DNA of 23,613 nt from Bacillota bacterium (lineage in GTDB: Bacteria; Bacillota_A; Clostridia; DSM-8532), in contig JAFADM010000533.1 of NCBI GenBank assembly GCA_023424865.1, forward strand, positions 1 to 23,613. The letters are read 5' to 3'. Below the pieces are notes generated by a model. It was given only the letters and a program-made list of their open reading frames with translations. It did not search any database and was not told the origin of the DNA. The translations under genes and the position numbers were made by a program. How positions within the stretch are numbered: position 1 is the first letter of the stretch; the number at the start of each line of letters is the position of its first letter. Positions 1-7,697 of this stretch are shown piece after piece.

Positions 1-2
1 GG

Positions 3-170
3 CCTGCATTGACGAGCGCCAAGCTTATTGGGATTCTGCCCACTGATTTATACAAGCTTGCTATAAGCCCATATTTAGACAAAGGGCTGCAGAATATTGC
101 AAATATGCATCTGCAGCTCCTTTTAACAAACAAGATATACAATTCTAAGTATATATCGTTCAAATCGTAA
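3..170 (+). CDS. Possible 3' end of an upstream gene (partial, unrecognised)
   Basis: Frame 3 stays open from the window edge for 55 codons and stops with TAA at 168-170. The reading looks protein-like (for example LIGILPTDLYKLAISPYLDK followed by an Ile/Leu-rich helix and ending KYISFKS). I do not recognise the family. It lies on the same strand as the sugar locus, so a regulator or another member of the locus is possible, but nothing in the 55 residues proves it. A chance open frame of this length in AT-rich DNA is also possible. Confidence 0.35.
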   Translation, partial: PALTSAKLIGILPTDLYKLAISPYLDKGLQNIANMHLQLLLTNKIYNSKYISFKS

Positions 171-430
171 TACCATGTCAGATCAATTCTTAATATGCAG
201 GGTTAAAAGCATTAAAGACAGTAATATAAAGAATTTTGTGGTGTTGATATGGTGACTGGAGAGGTCTACCGTTTTGAAAGGTTTTTATGTATTGAGAGAG
301 GCCGGGCGGCTTTTTTGCGTAGCAGCAGTGTGCTCAGTCTATACGGAAGATCTGCTATAAGAGCAAATGGAATCAGCACAGGTTTAGGCGGATATTTATA
401 TTCTCACACTACATGATCGGAGGCTTTATT
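171..430 (+). other. Intergenic leader upstream of the sugar locus
   Basis: About 260 bases without a gene. It contains the weak hairpin at 299-316, a short AGCA-GTG-TGCT palindrome near 324-334, and a TGCTATAAG extended -10-like element near 352-360 without a convincing -35 box. The promoter of the downstream gene is probably here, but I cannot place it firmly. No riboswitch-like fold was recognised. Confidence 0.3.
299..316 (+). terminator. Weak terminator-like hairpin
   Basis: AGGCC-GGGC-GGCTT can fold into a 5-bp stem (one G-U pair) followed by six T residues at 311-316. The stem is short, so this may be a weak terminator of the upstream transcript, an attenuator in the leader of the gene at 431, or nothing. 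Confidence 0.3.
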
Positions 431-2320
431 ATGCACCTTTCTATTTTTACCGACGAACTCTTTCTGGATATCGAACCAGCACTAGCCAAGATCTCGGGTT
501 GGCATTGTGAATATGTTGATCTGCGGGGGATGATTAACGGCAAGGGCATAGAATACCAAACGGCGGAAGAGCTGTTTGCGCTAAAGAAAAAGCTGGATCT
601 GCTTGGTTTTAAGGTCGGTGCAATTGAATCCTCTTTGTGCAAAGTACATATGCCCGGACCGGAGATTCGAGCTAAAGAAGAGGAAAAGCTGGAGGGTATC
701 ATTCGCGCCGCGGACATCTTGGGATGCAGGCTGGTGCGTGCTTTTAACTATTGGCAGCCCTACGATGAAAAAGAGCTGCAGGGACAGTTAGCCGTACGCC
801 CGGATTTAATGAACAAGGTGCTTAAATTGTTTGAGCCTATTGCCAGACGCGCTAAGGAAGCTAAGCTGGTTTTAGCCTTCGAGAATTGTGGACAGACCTA
901 TGAGGAAGTTATCGCACTTACCGATTCGCTGGGGGTTCCGGAATGGGGCATGGCTTGGGATGTATACAATGACATGCATTTGTTTAAGGATGGTTCCGCT
1001 GAAGAGCTGAGTTATTTTATGAAAAGCCTGCCCTATAGCCGTATGGTGCATGTTAAGGCTGTCAGTGCGCTGACGGAACTGGAAGGGACTAAAGTTCCGT
1101 GGGAGAGAGTGCTGCGGGGTGTAAAGGCAACGGGGCGGGAGATCCCGGTTTCTATTGAAACCCATAATCCAAAGGGCAGCCCCTTGACCCATGAGGAAAG
1201 TACTTACCGTACCTTCAGGCGGGTGCTCCAGTTAATTCCAAAAGAGGCCATGTCTTCTGTTGAGAGTGCTTTGAAAAAGTCGCCTTCTTTTCCCCGAAGC
1301 TACAAGGATGATCCTGTGCGTTACGTTGTCGTAGGTCTCGGCATGGGCAGTTTCCGGGCGCGGCAGATAGCAGAGACAGAGGGATGCCGTTTATATGGTC
1401 TGGTTGATCTAAATGAAAAAAAGGCCCAGGCCTTAGGTGAGGAATTAGGGGTTAAGTACAGTACGGATATAAATACCTTTTTGAAAGATGAAAAAGTAGA
1501 GGTTATGTATATAGTTGTTCCCACCGGAATGCATGCCGATGTATCCGAGCAATGCCTTCTCGCGGGTAAACATGTGCTGACAACAAAACCTATGGATATA
1601 AATACAGCTAACTGCCGCCGCCTGATTAAAACTGCCAGGGAAACAGGGCTGCTTCTTGGTGTGGACTTTGACATGCGTATGGAGGAGGTCACACTCTCTC
1701 TAAAAAAAGCATTAGACGAGGGCTGGTTTGGACATCTTCTGTCAGCGCAAATATCCCTCTATATTAAGCGTACGCAAGAATATTATGATGAAAACGGTGC
1801 GTGGCGCGGTACTTGGCGTATGGATGGCGGAGGGGCCATGTGCAATCAGGGTATCCACGAGGTGGACAGAATGCAGTTCCTTTTAGGCATGCCCAAGCGG
1901 GTGCGCGCCAGGATGCAGACGCAGATGCACGCCATAGAAACTGAGGATTTGGGATACGGTGAATGGGATTATGGCAATCAGGTAATTGTTCGCTATTACT
2001 CTACCACCAATTACCCAATAGCAGCATGGTATACGAAGATGGAGATCCATGGAAGCGCAGGAGCGTTTGTTTATTCAAACGGAGGGCCCGAGGGTGAACA
2101 GCTCCATTATGGTAAAAACAACCGGTGGCTTGATGAGGCTCCGTTTCAGGTAAAAAGGGAATGGAGGCAGGCCAGTGATGCCTTTGCATCTGCAGTGCGG
2201 TTAGGTACTCCATACATTACTGGGCCGGAGGAGGGATTACATTCCCGTATTATCCTTGATGCAATGTATGACTCAGCCCGTAACAACGGTACTTGGGTTG
2301 AGCTGGAAGCGGTTGAGTGA
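431..2320 (+). CDS. Fused sugar isomerase/epimerase TIM barrel + Gfo/Idh/MocA oxidoreductase
   Basis: A 629-residue cytoplasmic protein with two enzyme modules. The start chosen is ATG 431, preceded by CGGAGG (418-423) at 7-nt spacing; an in-frame ATG at 413 would bury that site inside the gene. Residues 1 to about 280 form a xylose-isomerase-like TIM barrel (AP endonuclease 2 / IolE-type fold) with the expected metal-ligand set: E151 (FENCG), D177 (WDVYND), H207 (VHVKA) and E243 (SIETH). After a linker near 275-295, residues 297-629 are a Gfo/Idh/MocA NAD(P)-dependent dehydrogenase: a GLGMG nucleotide-binding turn at 302-306, a TKP motif with K386, and GGGAMCNQGIHEVD with H476 and D479. Such proteins normally act on inositols or sugars and are usually separate polypeptides. 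It is followed by importer genes, so I infer catabolism of an imported sugar. The substrate is unknown. Both modules keep their key residues, so neither looks dead. Confidence 0.88.
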   Translation: MHLSIFTDELFLDIEPALAKISGWHCEYVDLRGMINGKGIEYQTAEELFALKKKLDLLGFKVGAIESSLCKVHMPGPEIRAKEEEKLEGIIRAADILGCRLVRAFNYWQPYDEKELQGQLAVRPDLMNKVLKLFEPIARRAKEAKLVLAFENCGQTYEEVIALTDSLGVPEWGMAWDVYNDMHLFKDGSAEELSYFMKSLPYSRMVHVKAVSALTELEGTKVPWERVLRGVKATGREIPVSIETHNPKGSPLTHEESTYRTFRRVLQLIPKEAMSSVESALKKSPSFPRSYKDDPVRYVVVGLGMGSFRARQIAETEGCRLYGLVDLNEKKAQALGEELGVKYSTDINTFLKDEKVEVMYIVVPTGMHADVSEQCLLAGKHVLTTKPMDINTANCRRLIKTARETGLLLGVDFDMRMEEVTLSLKKALDEGWFGHLLSAQISLYIKRTQEYYDENGAWRGTWRMDGGGAMCNQGIHEVDRMQFLLGMPKRVRARMQTQMHAIETEDLGYGEWDYGNQVIVRYYSTTNYPIAAWYTKMEIHGSAGAFVYSNGGPEGEQLHYGKNNRWLDEAPFQVKREWRQASDAFASAVRLGTPYITGPEEGLHSRIILDAMYDSARNNGTWVELEAVE

Positions 2321-2335
2321 GCCGGGAAGTAGAAT

Positions 2336-2377
2336 TTTCTGTAATCAAGGCATAATTGTCTGCCTTGATTACAGAAA
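2336..2377. other. Strong 17-bp inverted repeat between catabolic and transporter genes
   Basis: Arms TTTCTGTAATCAAGGCA (2336-2352) and TGCCTTGATTACAGAAA (2361-2377) are perfectly complementary around an 8-nt loop. No T tract follows on either strand, so it is not a canonical intrinsic terminator. It sits between the fused enzyme and the first permease. Likely roles are an RNA processing or stability hairpin that sets different levels for the two halves of the operon, or an operator. Just downstream, AATAAGCGTTTACT (2375-2388) resembles the central part of a CcpA cre box but lacks the leading TG. Confidence 0.7.
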
Positions 2378-2434
2378 TAAGCGTTTACTATACAGGTTGC
2401 TAGTGTTCACGACAGAAAAGGGTGGATAGATAAT

Positions 2435-3382
2435 ATGGAGAATATAACAAACCAGTTAAACAGAAAATCAAATAATAACTATAAGCTCAAGAGCTACATG
2501 AAAAAGCATTGGAGCCTATACTTTTTGCTCCTTTTTCCAATTACCTTTTTTCTTGTATTCAGATATATTCCGATGACCTATATTCAAGTTGCCTTTAAAG
2601 AATTCAATATAACAAAAAATGTATGGTCGATGGACTGGGTAGGCTGGAGATATTTTATTCAGGCATTTTCTAATCGGGATTTCTTATTTGCGTTGCGTAA
2701 CACGATAGTTCTTAATCTGCTGGACTTATTAGTGGGCTTTCCAGCTCCAATCTTTCTGGCCATTCTACTTAACGAGCTTCCTTTTCCCCGATTTAAGCGT
2801 TTTACGCAAACTGTGGTTTATATGCCTCATTTTCTTTCATGGATTATCATATCTGGGCTGGCCCTGCAGCTGTTCGCTCCAACTTCCGGCTTTATTAGCC
2901 TTTGGCTGGTGAAAGTGGGGGCAAGCCCCATCCCGTTCCTTTCCGAACCCACGTATTGGATAGTCTATTATATTATGCTGGGCGTCTGGCAGAGCGTAGG
3001 CTGGAATACCATTATCTATCTTGCGGCAATCACCGGTATTAATCCCGAGCTGTATGAGGCGGCGTCTGTGGATGGCGCGGGGCGTTATCGCAAGCTTTGG
3101 CATATAACACTTCCCGGTTTGAAACCCACCATCGTAACTCTGTTGATTATGAGCCTTGGAAGGATTCTTGGAAGTGAATTTGACCGCCCGTTCTCATTAC
3201 GCAATAGCCTGGTTTCCAATGTGTCCGATGTTATCGCCACTTTCGTTTACACAAACGGTGTGCGCGGTCTCCAGTTTTCATTGACAACTGCGGTAGGTCT
3301 GTTTCAGTCCGTCATATGCGTCATTTTCCTCTTTGGAGCTAACGCCTTCGCAAAGAAAATGGGCGAGCGGGGAGTCTGGTAA
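2435..3382 (+). CDS. Carbohydrate ABC transporter permease, LplB/YteP type
   Basis: A 315-residue inner-membrane permease of a binding-protein-dependent sugar importer. After a hydrophilic N-terminus (about 1-26) there are about six hydrophobic segments, the first near 28-45. The cytoplasmic EAA loop that docks the ATPase is clear at about 208-230 (EAASVDGAGRYRKLWHITLP). Length and sequence style fit the LplB/YteP permeases that pair with YtcP-type partners and a lipoprotein receptor in Firmicutes. The start at 2435 has an AGGGTGG-like site about 9 nt upstream. It is separated from the fused enzyme by a 114-nt gap holding the 2336-2377 hairpin, and from the second permease by about 150 nt. 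It is probably one transcription unit with 3534 and 4436. The substrate cannot be deduced from the permease. Confidence 0.9.
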   Translation: MENITNQLNRKSNNNYKLKSYMKKHWSLYFLLLFPITFFLVFRYIPMTYIQVAFKEFNITKNVWSMDWVGWRYFIQAFSNRDFLFALRNTIVLNLLDLLVGFPAPIFLAILLNELPFPRFKRFTQTVVYMPHFLSWIIISGLALQLFAPTSGFISLWLVKVGASPIPFLSEPTYWIVYYIMLGVWQSVGWNTIIYLAAITGINPELYEAASVDGAGRYRKLWHITLPGLKPTIVTLLIMSLGRILGSEFDRPFSLRNSLVSNVSDVIATFVYTNGVRGLQFSLTTAVGLFQSVICVIFLFGANAFAKKMGERGVW

Positions 3383-3533
3383 TTTCAACATATCCTGTTA
3401 TGCTTCAAAGATACTGCCGGACTATTGTTTCGGTTTGTATTACCAATGGCTTTATTTAAAAAGTACAGCCCCGCCAGGCAAAAATACGAGTTTGCTCCTT
3501 TAATTTGTGCCTTGCAGGAAAATGGAGGTTCAT

Positions 3534-4406
3534 ATGATCAAGAGTAAAACCACAAAAATAGAGGATTTATTTATAGCAGGTATATGTGTAGTTCTCATTC
3601 TGATCTGCCTATTGCCTTTGCTGAATATATTGGCCCGTTCTCTAAGCTCCGCAGACGCACTGGTCAAAAACAAGGTTATGCTTTTACCGGTGGGATTTAA
3701 CATTGACGCCTATAAGCTGGTTCTGACAGATGCAAAATATACACGATCACTTGCGTGGACAGCCTTTTTAACAGTTATTTGTACAGTTTTTTCCATGCTT
3801 ATGACTATAATCTGCGCCTATCCGCTCACCTATGAAAGCCTTAAAGGAAAGCGCATAATAAACACGCTTATCATCTTTACCATGTATTTCAGCGCTGGAA
3901 CCATTCCTAATTACCTGCTGTATAAGGAAATGAACCTTCTGGATAATCCGCTGGTTTTGATTATTCCCAACTGCTTAAGTGTATTTAATATGATAATTAT
4001 GCGCAGCTTTTTTTACAGTATACCCATAAGCCTGCGTGAATCCGCCGAGATTGACGGCGCAGGACCTATCCGCATTTTAGTCAACATTTATCTGCCTTTG
4101 TCTACCTCCGCGTTGGCGACATTGTCCCTGTTCTATGCTGTCGGACGCTGGAACGGTTTTTCTGATGCGCTTATGTATATGATTAACGCAAAAGAATACC
4201 ATCCCATCCAATTGTTTTTATATAACATTTTGCAAAATGTAACCTCCATAGAGGTCGCAATACAGGAGGGCATAACAACGCCCGGTCTTTCAGATACGAT
4301 AAAGTCAGCTACTGTTATGTTTGCGACAGTCCCGATACTTCTTGTTTATCCCTGGATTCAAAAGTACTTTATTGTCGGCGTCACCATTGGCGCCGTGAAA
4401 GAATAA
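3534..4406 (+). CDS. Carbohydrate ABC transporter permease, YtcP type
   Basis: The second membrane subunit of the same importer, 290 residues from ATG 3534. This start has GGAGG at 3524-3528 with 5-nt spacing; upstream in-frame ATGs at 3507 and 3522 would precede or overlap the ribosome site. There are about six hydrophobic segments (first about 12-34). The EAA-like loop lies at about 169-190 (ESAEIDGAGPIRILVNIYLP). Proteins of this type form a heterodimer with an LplB-type permease, here encoded directly upstream. The lipoprotein receptor follows after 29 nt. No ATPase subunit is encoded in the window, as is usual for this Firmicute subgroup, which uses a shared MsmX-like ATPase. Confidence 0.9.
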   Translation: MIKSKTTKIEDLFIAGICVVLILICLLPLLNILARSLSSADALVKNKVMLLPVGFNIDAYKLVLTDAKYTRSLAWTAFLTVICTVFSMLMTIICAYPLTYESLKGKRIINTLIIFTMYFSAGTIPNYLLYKEMNLLDNPLVLIIPNCLSVFNMIIMRSFFYSIPISLRESAEIDGAGPIRILVNIYLPLSTSALATLSLFYAVGRWNGFSDALMYMINAKEYHPIQLFLYNILQNVTSIEVAIQEGITTPGLSDTIKSATVMFATVPILLVYPWIQKYFIVGVTIGAVKE

Positions 4407-4435
4407 AGTTGCATAAAAATAAAGGAGGAGATTGC

Positions 4436-6118
4436 ATGAAAAAAATACTAGTTGTTTTGCTCGCGCTTTGCATGCTTTTGACATCGTTTGCAGCTTGCGC
4501 ACCCAAAAACGATCCTAACTCACCACCCCCAAAAGACACAGGAGCAAGCAAGCCTACTGAGGGGGCTGACCCGGAAATTGTCGACGGAAAATTTACTCAG
4601 ACCCGCAAAATTACGGTTGAGGTTTTTAACCGGAACAACGACGGCGGAACGCCGCCTGAAGACAATGTATTTGCCAACTACATCAAGGAAGGCATGCTGC
4701 GTGACCACAATGTCGAGGTAGAGTTCAGATCTGTACCCCGCTGGACTGAAACCGAAGTGCTGAACAACCTTTTAGCCGCCGGCGACGCACCGGATGTCTG
4801 TGTTACATACAGTCTTCCCACCATCCAGTCTTATGCGAAAATGGGCGGAGTCCTGGACTTGCAGTCCTATGTCGAGGAAAACCGAGACAAGCTTGGGGAT
4901 CTGACGGAATTGATTACGGAAGAAAATCTTCTGGGGGATTTAGATCCCGTAACGAACAAGCTCTGGTCCATTCAGTCGCGTCTTTTCAACGCCACCGGAC
5001 AAAAAACCTTTATCCGTGAAGATTGGCTGAAAAAGCTGAATCTGCCAAACCCCACGAACATGGAAGAATTAGAGAAAACACTTTATGCATTTCGGGATAA
5101 TGCCAAGCTTCTTCTCGGGGATGAAGCGGATAAAATGGTTCCCTATTTAATATTCGGCAGCATTGCCTTCGAGCTTACAGATATGATGCAAACCATCGTT
5201 CTGCCGGAAGGGGTGACGGACAAGGATTTCTATATCTATGGCTTTGACGCACAGCAATTTATGATGCCCAATTACAAAGAAGGCCTCCGTATTTTAAACA
5301 AGTGGTATAATGAAGGCCTCCTTTGGAAGGACTTTGCTGTTTACCCAACCGGTGACAAAACCAGTGATAATCTGAAAAAAGCCGGCTATGTCGGCGGCTA
5401 CAGCAATAACAGCACCGCTCCTTACGGCGGCGGTGAAGACAGTTTACAGCTCACATTAAAACGCGTAGTGGGTGAAGATGCTGCTTGGACGATCATTCAG
5501 CCCTATGGGAAAGATGGCAACAAGCAGAGAAAATTCTGGGGCTCACCCATCGCGTACCGCGTTTTCTTCCCCGCAACCAATGATGAACCTGTCGCGTCCC
5601 TGATGTACCTGAACTGGCTCAGCAAGGTTGAAAACCGCACGTTCCTTCAGGTCGGTAAAGAAGGGGTTAACCATGAGGTTATGCCGGATGGCTCCTATAA
5701 GATGATTCAGGCCACTGGCGAGTACGTTATGAATTCAGGCAATAATCTTGACTACACCATCGTGTTGAACGGCATACAGCTTGCCAATCCTGATCTGACG
5801 CTGAAAACGCTGATGCAGGGTTTCCCCGGCGTGGAGCCTAAGTACATTGAGCGCGCTTTTGACAACAGTGTGTACGACAATGTGTATCAAAAATATGTAT
5901 TTTTGGGCGAGATATCTGCTGAGGTCGGTATTGGTGAAGCCCTGAATGAAAAACGCAATAATCTTCTGAACCAGGCCATTGTGGCTCCGGTTGATCAATT
6001 TGATAAGGTTTTTGATGCAGGATATAAGGATTATATGGCTTCCGGCGGACAGAAAATCATTGATGAGCGTAAGGCGGCTTGGGAGAAAGTCTACGGTGAT
6101 AAGGAAATGCTCGATTAA
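4436..6118 (+). CDS. Extracellular solute-binding lipoprotein of the sugar ABC importer
   Basis: A 560-residue receptor anchored on the outer face of the membrane. The start at ATG 4436 is set by a strong AAAGGAGGAG (4421-4430), with GGAGG 7 nt from the ATG; a TTG at 4409 in the same frame is rejected. The signal peptide is MKK plus a hydrophobic core and a lipobox TSFAAC, with C21 as the lipidated cysteine. A Pro/Ser/Thr-rich tether (about 22-50) leads to a type 1 sugar-binding fold (NNLLAAGDAPDVCVTY and similar segments). Its size is at the large end for the family, as in LplA/YtcQ-type receptors. Its strong ribosome site fits the usual excess of receptor over permease. The intrinsic terminator at 6223-6260 closes the unit. 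The ligand is unknown; a glycoside or oligosaccharide is inferred from the neighbouring genes. Confidence 0.9.
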   Translation: MKKILVVLLALCMLLTSFAACAPKNDPNSPPPKDTGASKPTEGADPEIVDGKFTQTRKITVEVFNRNNDGGTPPEDNVFANYIKEGMLRDHNVEVEFRSVPRWTETEVLNNLLAAGDAPDVCVTYSLPTIQSYAKMGGVLDLQSYVEENRDKLGDLTELITEENLLGDLDPVTNKLWSIQSRLFNATGQKTFIREDWLKKLNLPNPTNMEELEKTLYAFRDNAKLLLGDEADKMVPYLIFGSIAFELTDMMQTIVLPEGVTDKDFYIYGFDAQQFMMPNYKEGLRILNKWYNEGLLWKDFAVYPTGDKTSDNLKKAGYVGGYSNNSTAPYGGGEDSLQLTLKRVVGEDAAWTIIQPYGKDGNKQRKFWGSPIAYRVFFPATNDEPVASLMYLNWLSKVENRTFLQVGKEGVNHEVMPDGSYKMIQATGEYVMNSGNNLDYTIVLNGIQLANPDLTLKTLMQGFPGVEPKYIERAFDNSVYDNVYQKYVFLGEISAEVGIGEALNEKRNNLLNQAIVAPVDQFDKVFDAGYKDYMASGGQKIIDERKAAWEKVYGDKEMLD

Positions 6119-6135
6119 CCCACACTACTTTCAGA

Positions 6136-6153
6136 TTGCGAAAGGTTTCGCAA
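6136..6153. promoter_or_regulatory. Operator-like palindrome TTGCGAAA-GG-TTTCGCAA
   Basis: Two perfect 8-base arms (6136-6143 and 6146-6153) flank a 2-base spacer, 18 nt after the receptor stop codon. As RNA the 2-nt loop would be strained, so a protein-binding site is at least as likely. It precedes the propeller-glycosidase gene by about 210 nt and the terminator by about 70 nt. Confidence 0.35.
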
Positions 6154-6222
6154 ATGAGCGGTAAGATTTGATCCCATAATTATATGTTTAAAACTTTAAG
6201 TGGTAATGCTAAAAAACAGCGG

Positions 6223-6260
6223 AAGATTATGAAGCGCTTTATTGAGCTTCATAATCTTTT
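6223..6260 (+). terminator. Intrinsic terminator of the ABC importer unit
   Basis: A perfect 13-bp stem, AAGATTATGAAGC (6223-6235) with GCTTCATAATCTT (6246-6258), has a 10-nt loop and runs into TTTT (6257-6260). It lies about 105 nt after the receptor stop codon and before the propeller glycosidase, so the latter may be read from its own promoter or by partial read-through. Confidence 0.75.
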
Positions 6261-6361
6261 GCTAGTCATTTGTAAGCTGTATCATGGAAATATTTTGTCC
6301 AGGTTTTCAGAATCCGCCTCTATTAAGTTTTATCAATTTTTTTTTTGCAAGGAGTAGAGCA

Positions 6362-7267
6362 ATGCTGAATTTAAGTCTATTAACAAACCCTGTCTTAAAA
6401 CGGCTGGATAATTTGAGGGATCCTTCGGTATATAAAACGGAGGAAGGCTATATTTTGATTTATTCGCGGTATTCACACCGTGAAAAGGATGGCGCAGACA
6501 GCTGGTCGAAGGATGAGAACTGGTCTGTCGCATCTGTTTATACAAAGGATTTTGTCATATATGAAAACGATAGGGATATTACCCCTAAAGGCTTTGCGTC
6601 ACCCGGAGATTTAATTGTTTGGAGGGGCAGATATATACTGCCGCTGCAGTCCTATCCTTCAAAGCCCACAATGTTGTGCTATATTGAATCAAAGGATTTG
6701 GTAAATTGGTCAAAGCCTATATTTTTTCTCACGGAGGTGCTTGACCTACCCTGGAATATTGAAAAAAGAGCGATCGATCCGACCTTCGTTGTGGATGGGG
6801 ATATTTTGCATTGTTATTTTGTAGGAAGTGATGATGTGAGTTATGGAGCCCATTCAAATCTAATTGGGCATGCGGTTACAAACGATCCGGAGTTAAAGAG
6901 CTGGGATATTAAATCAAAGGATGCGCCTCTTATTGGATGCTCCACAGATGCGCCTGACGGAGTTGAAAACGTTGTTATCTTTAAAGAAGAGGAGCAATGG
7001 ATAATGCTATATAGCGAGGGCCTTGAGAACCAGCATCTGGCATATGCAGTTTCAAAGGATTTGTACGATTGGGATATCAAAGGTAAAATTAATGTTCCCA
7101 AACAAGAATGGAATGCCGTAAAATATGGTGCGCCCTTTGTTTGGAAAGAGGTTGAGAGGCAGTGGCTCATGATTCTCATGGGTCAAGGCGAGGATAATAA
7201 AACGACTTTTGGTCTTATGACATCTGGAGACGGAATACACTGGAATATGCTTAAAGAGGTGCAATAG
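6362..7267 (+). CDS. Five-bladed beta-propeller glycoside hydrolase, GH43/GH32-like, cytoplasmic
   Basis: 301 residues from ATG 6362, chosen because AAGGAG (6349-6354) lies 7 nt upstream; the longer frame from 6284 has no ribosome site and runs through a poly-T stretch. There is no signal peptide, so the enzyme should act in the cytoplasm. Propeller-type repeats of the form aromatic-D-G/K-x-x-x-x-Y/F recur through the protein. Candidate catalytic acids are D20 in LRDPSV (base), D139 in AIDPTF (pKa modulator) and E202 in DGVENV (acid), in the order expected for the GH43/GH32/GH68 clans. Family and substrate cannot be fixed by eye; fructoside, arabinoside or a related glycoside are all possible. 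Its position after the importer suggests it cleaves the imported compound, feeding the fused isomerase-oxidoreductase. Confidence 0.75.
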   Translation: MLNLSLLTNPVLKRLDNLRDPSVYKTEEGYILIYSRYSHREKDGADSWSKDENWSVASVYTKDFVIYENDRDITPKGFASPGDLIVWRGRYILPLQSYPSKPTMLCYIESKDLVNWSKPIFFLTEVLDLPWNIEKRAIDPTFVVDGDILHCYFVGSDDVSYGAHSNLIGHAVTNDPELKSWDIKSKDAPLIGCSTDAPDGVENVVIFKEEEQWIMLYSEGLENQHLAYAVSKDLYDWDIKGKINVPKQEWNAVKYGAPFVWKEVERQWLMILMGQGEDNKTTFGLMTSGDGIHWNMLKEVQ

Positions 7268-7290
7268 TTAATTTTGCACGATTAATAAAC

Positions 7291-7521
7291 CTAAGGAGCA
7301 GGCAAGTTTGAAGTTTTCCTTAAGGGCACTTGAACCAGTTTTGGAGCATGACTGATGTCCCATCTGTTTTCCACACAGCGATCAGCGAAGTTGTATATTC
7401 CTGGACGACGCATTGTAATAAATAGTTGTACCATAACCAACAACATGGAATAAATCATAATTTTAAGAGATTTCTTTTCAATCAAAGGGGCCGACAATAC
7501 GTTCATCAGGACTCTTCTACG
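7291..7521 (-). pseudogene. Possible transposase C-terminal remnant
   Basis: The minus-strand frame is open from about 7521 to 7294 and reads RILRRRVLMNVLSAPLIEKK, then a hydrophobic helix (MIYSMLLVMVQLFITM), then RR. The order 'basic residues, Sx-P-x-(I/F)-x-K-K, hydrophobic helix, RR' resembles the C-terminal end of IS1634/IS4-type transposases. There is no ribosome site, terminal repeat or remaining transposase body, and the similarity was judged by eye only. It may instead be a chance frame. Confidence 0.25.
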
Positions 7522-7648
7522 TAAGATTCTTTACTTGACACCTGTTCAACGCCGAACAACAGGGATTCCTTGCCGGTGATGGCTTTGAGTCTGACAAAAA
7601 GGATGTATACGTGTTTCGTGGGCTTAAGGTAGGTACGGTCTGAGCGTA

Positions 7649-7677
7649 GCGAAGTTCGAAATCCCCTCCCTTCGCCA
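7649..7677 (+). other. tRNA 3'-end-like fragment
   Basis: The stretch contains TTCGAAA (T-loop-like), a C/T-rich run, and ends in GCCA, as bacterial tRNA genes do. GCGAAG (7649-7654) and CTTCGC (7670-7675) can pair. A proper 5-bp T-arm and the 5' half of a tRNA are absent, so this is at best a degraded fragment. It is not a copy of the tRNA-Ser at 13757-13847 and lies in the opposite orientation. Confidence 0.2.
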
Positions 7678-7697
7678 AATGATTATACTGTGCGATA

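Larger units (their letters stand above)
7268..7697. other. Gene-poor stretch with degraded fragments
   Basis: About 430 bases without an intact gene. It contains a possible transposase tail on the minus strand (7291-7521) and a tRNA-3'-end-like hairpin (7649-7677). A weak nested inverted repeat (CCTGTT ... AACAGG, 7541-7563) is also present. No terminator was found for the propeller glycosidase gene. Confidence 0.4.
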
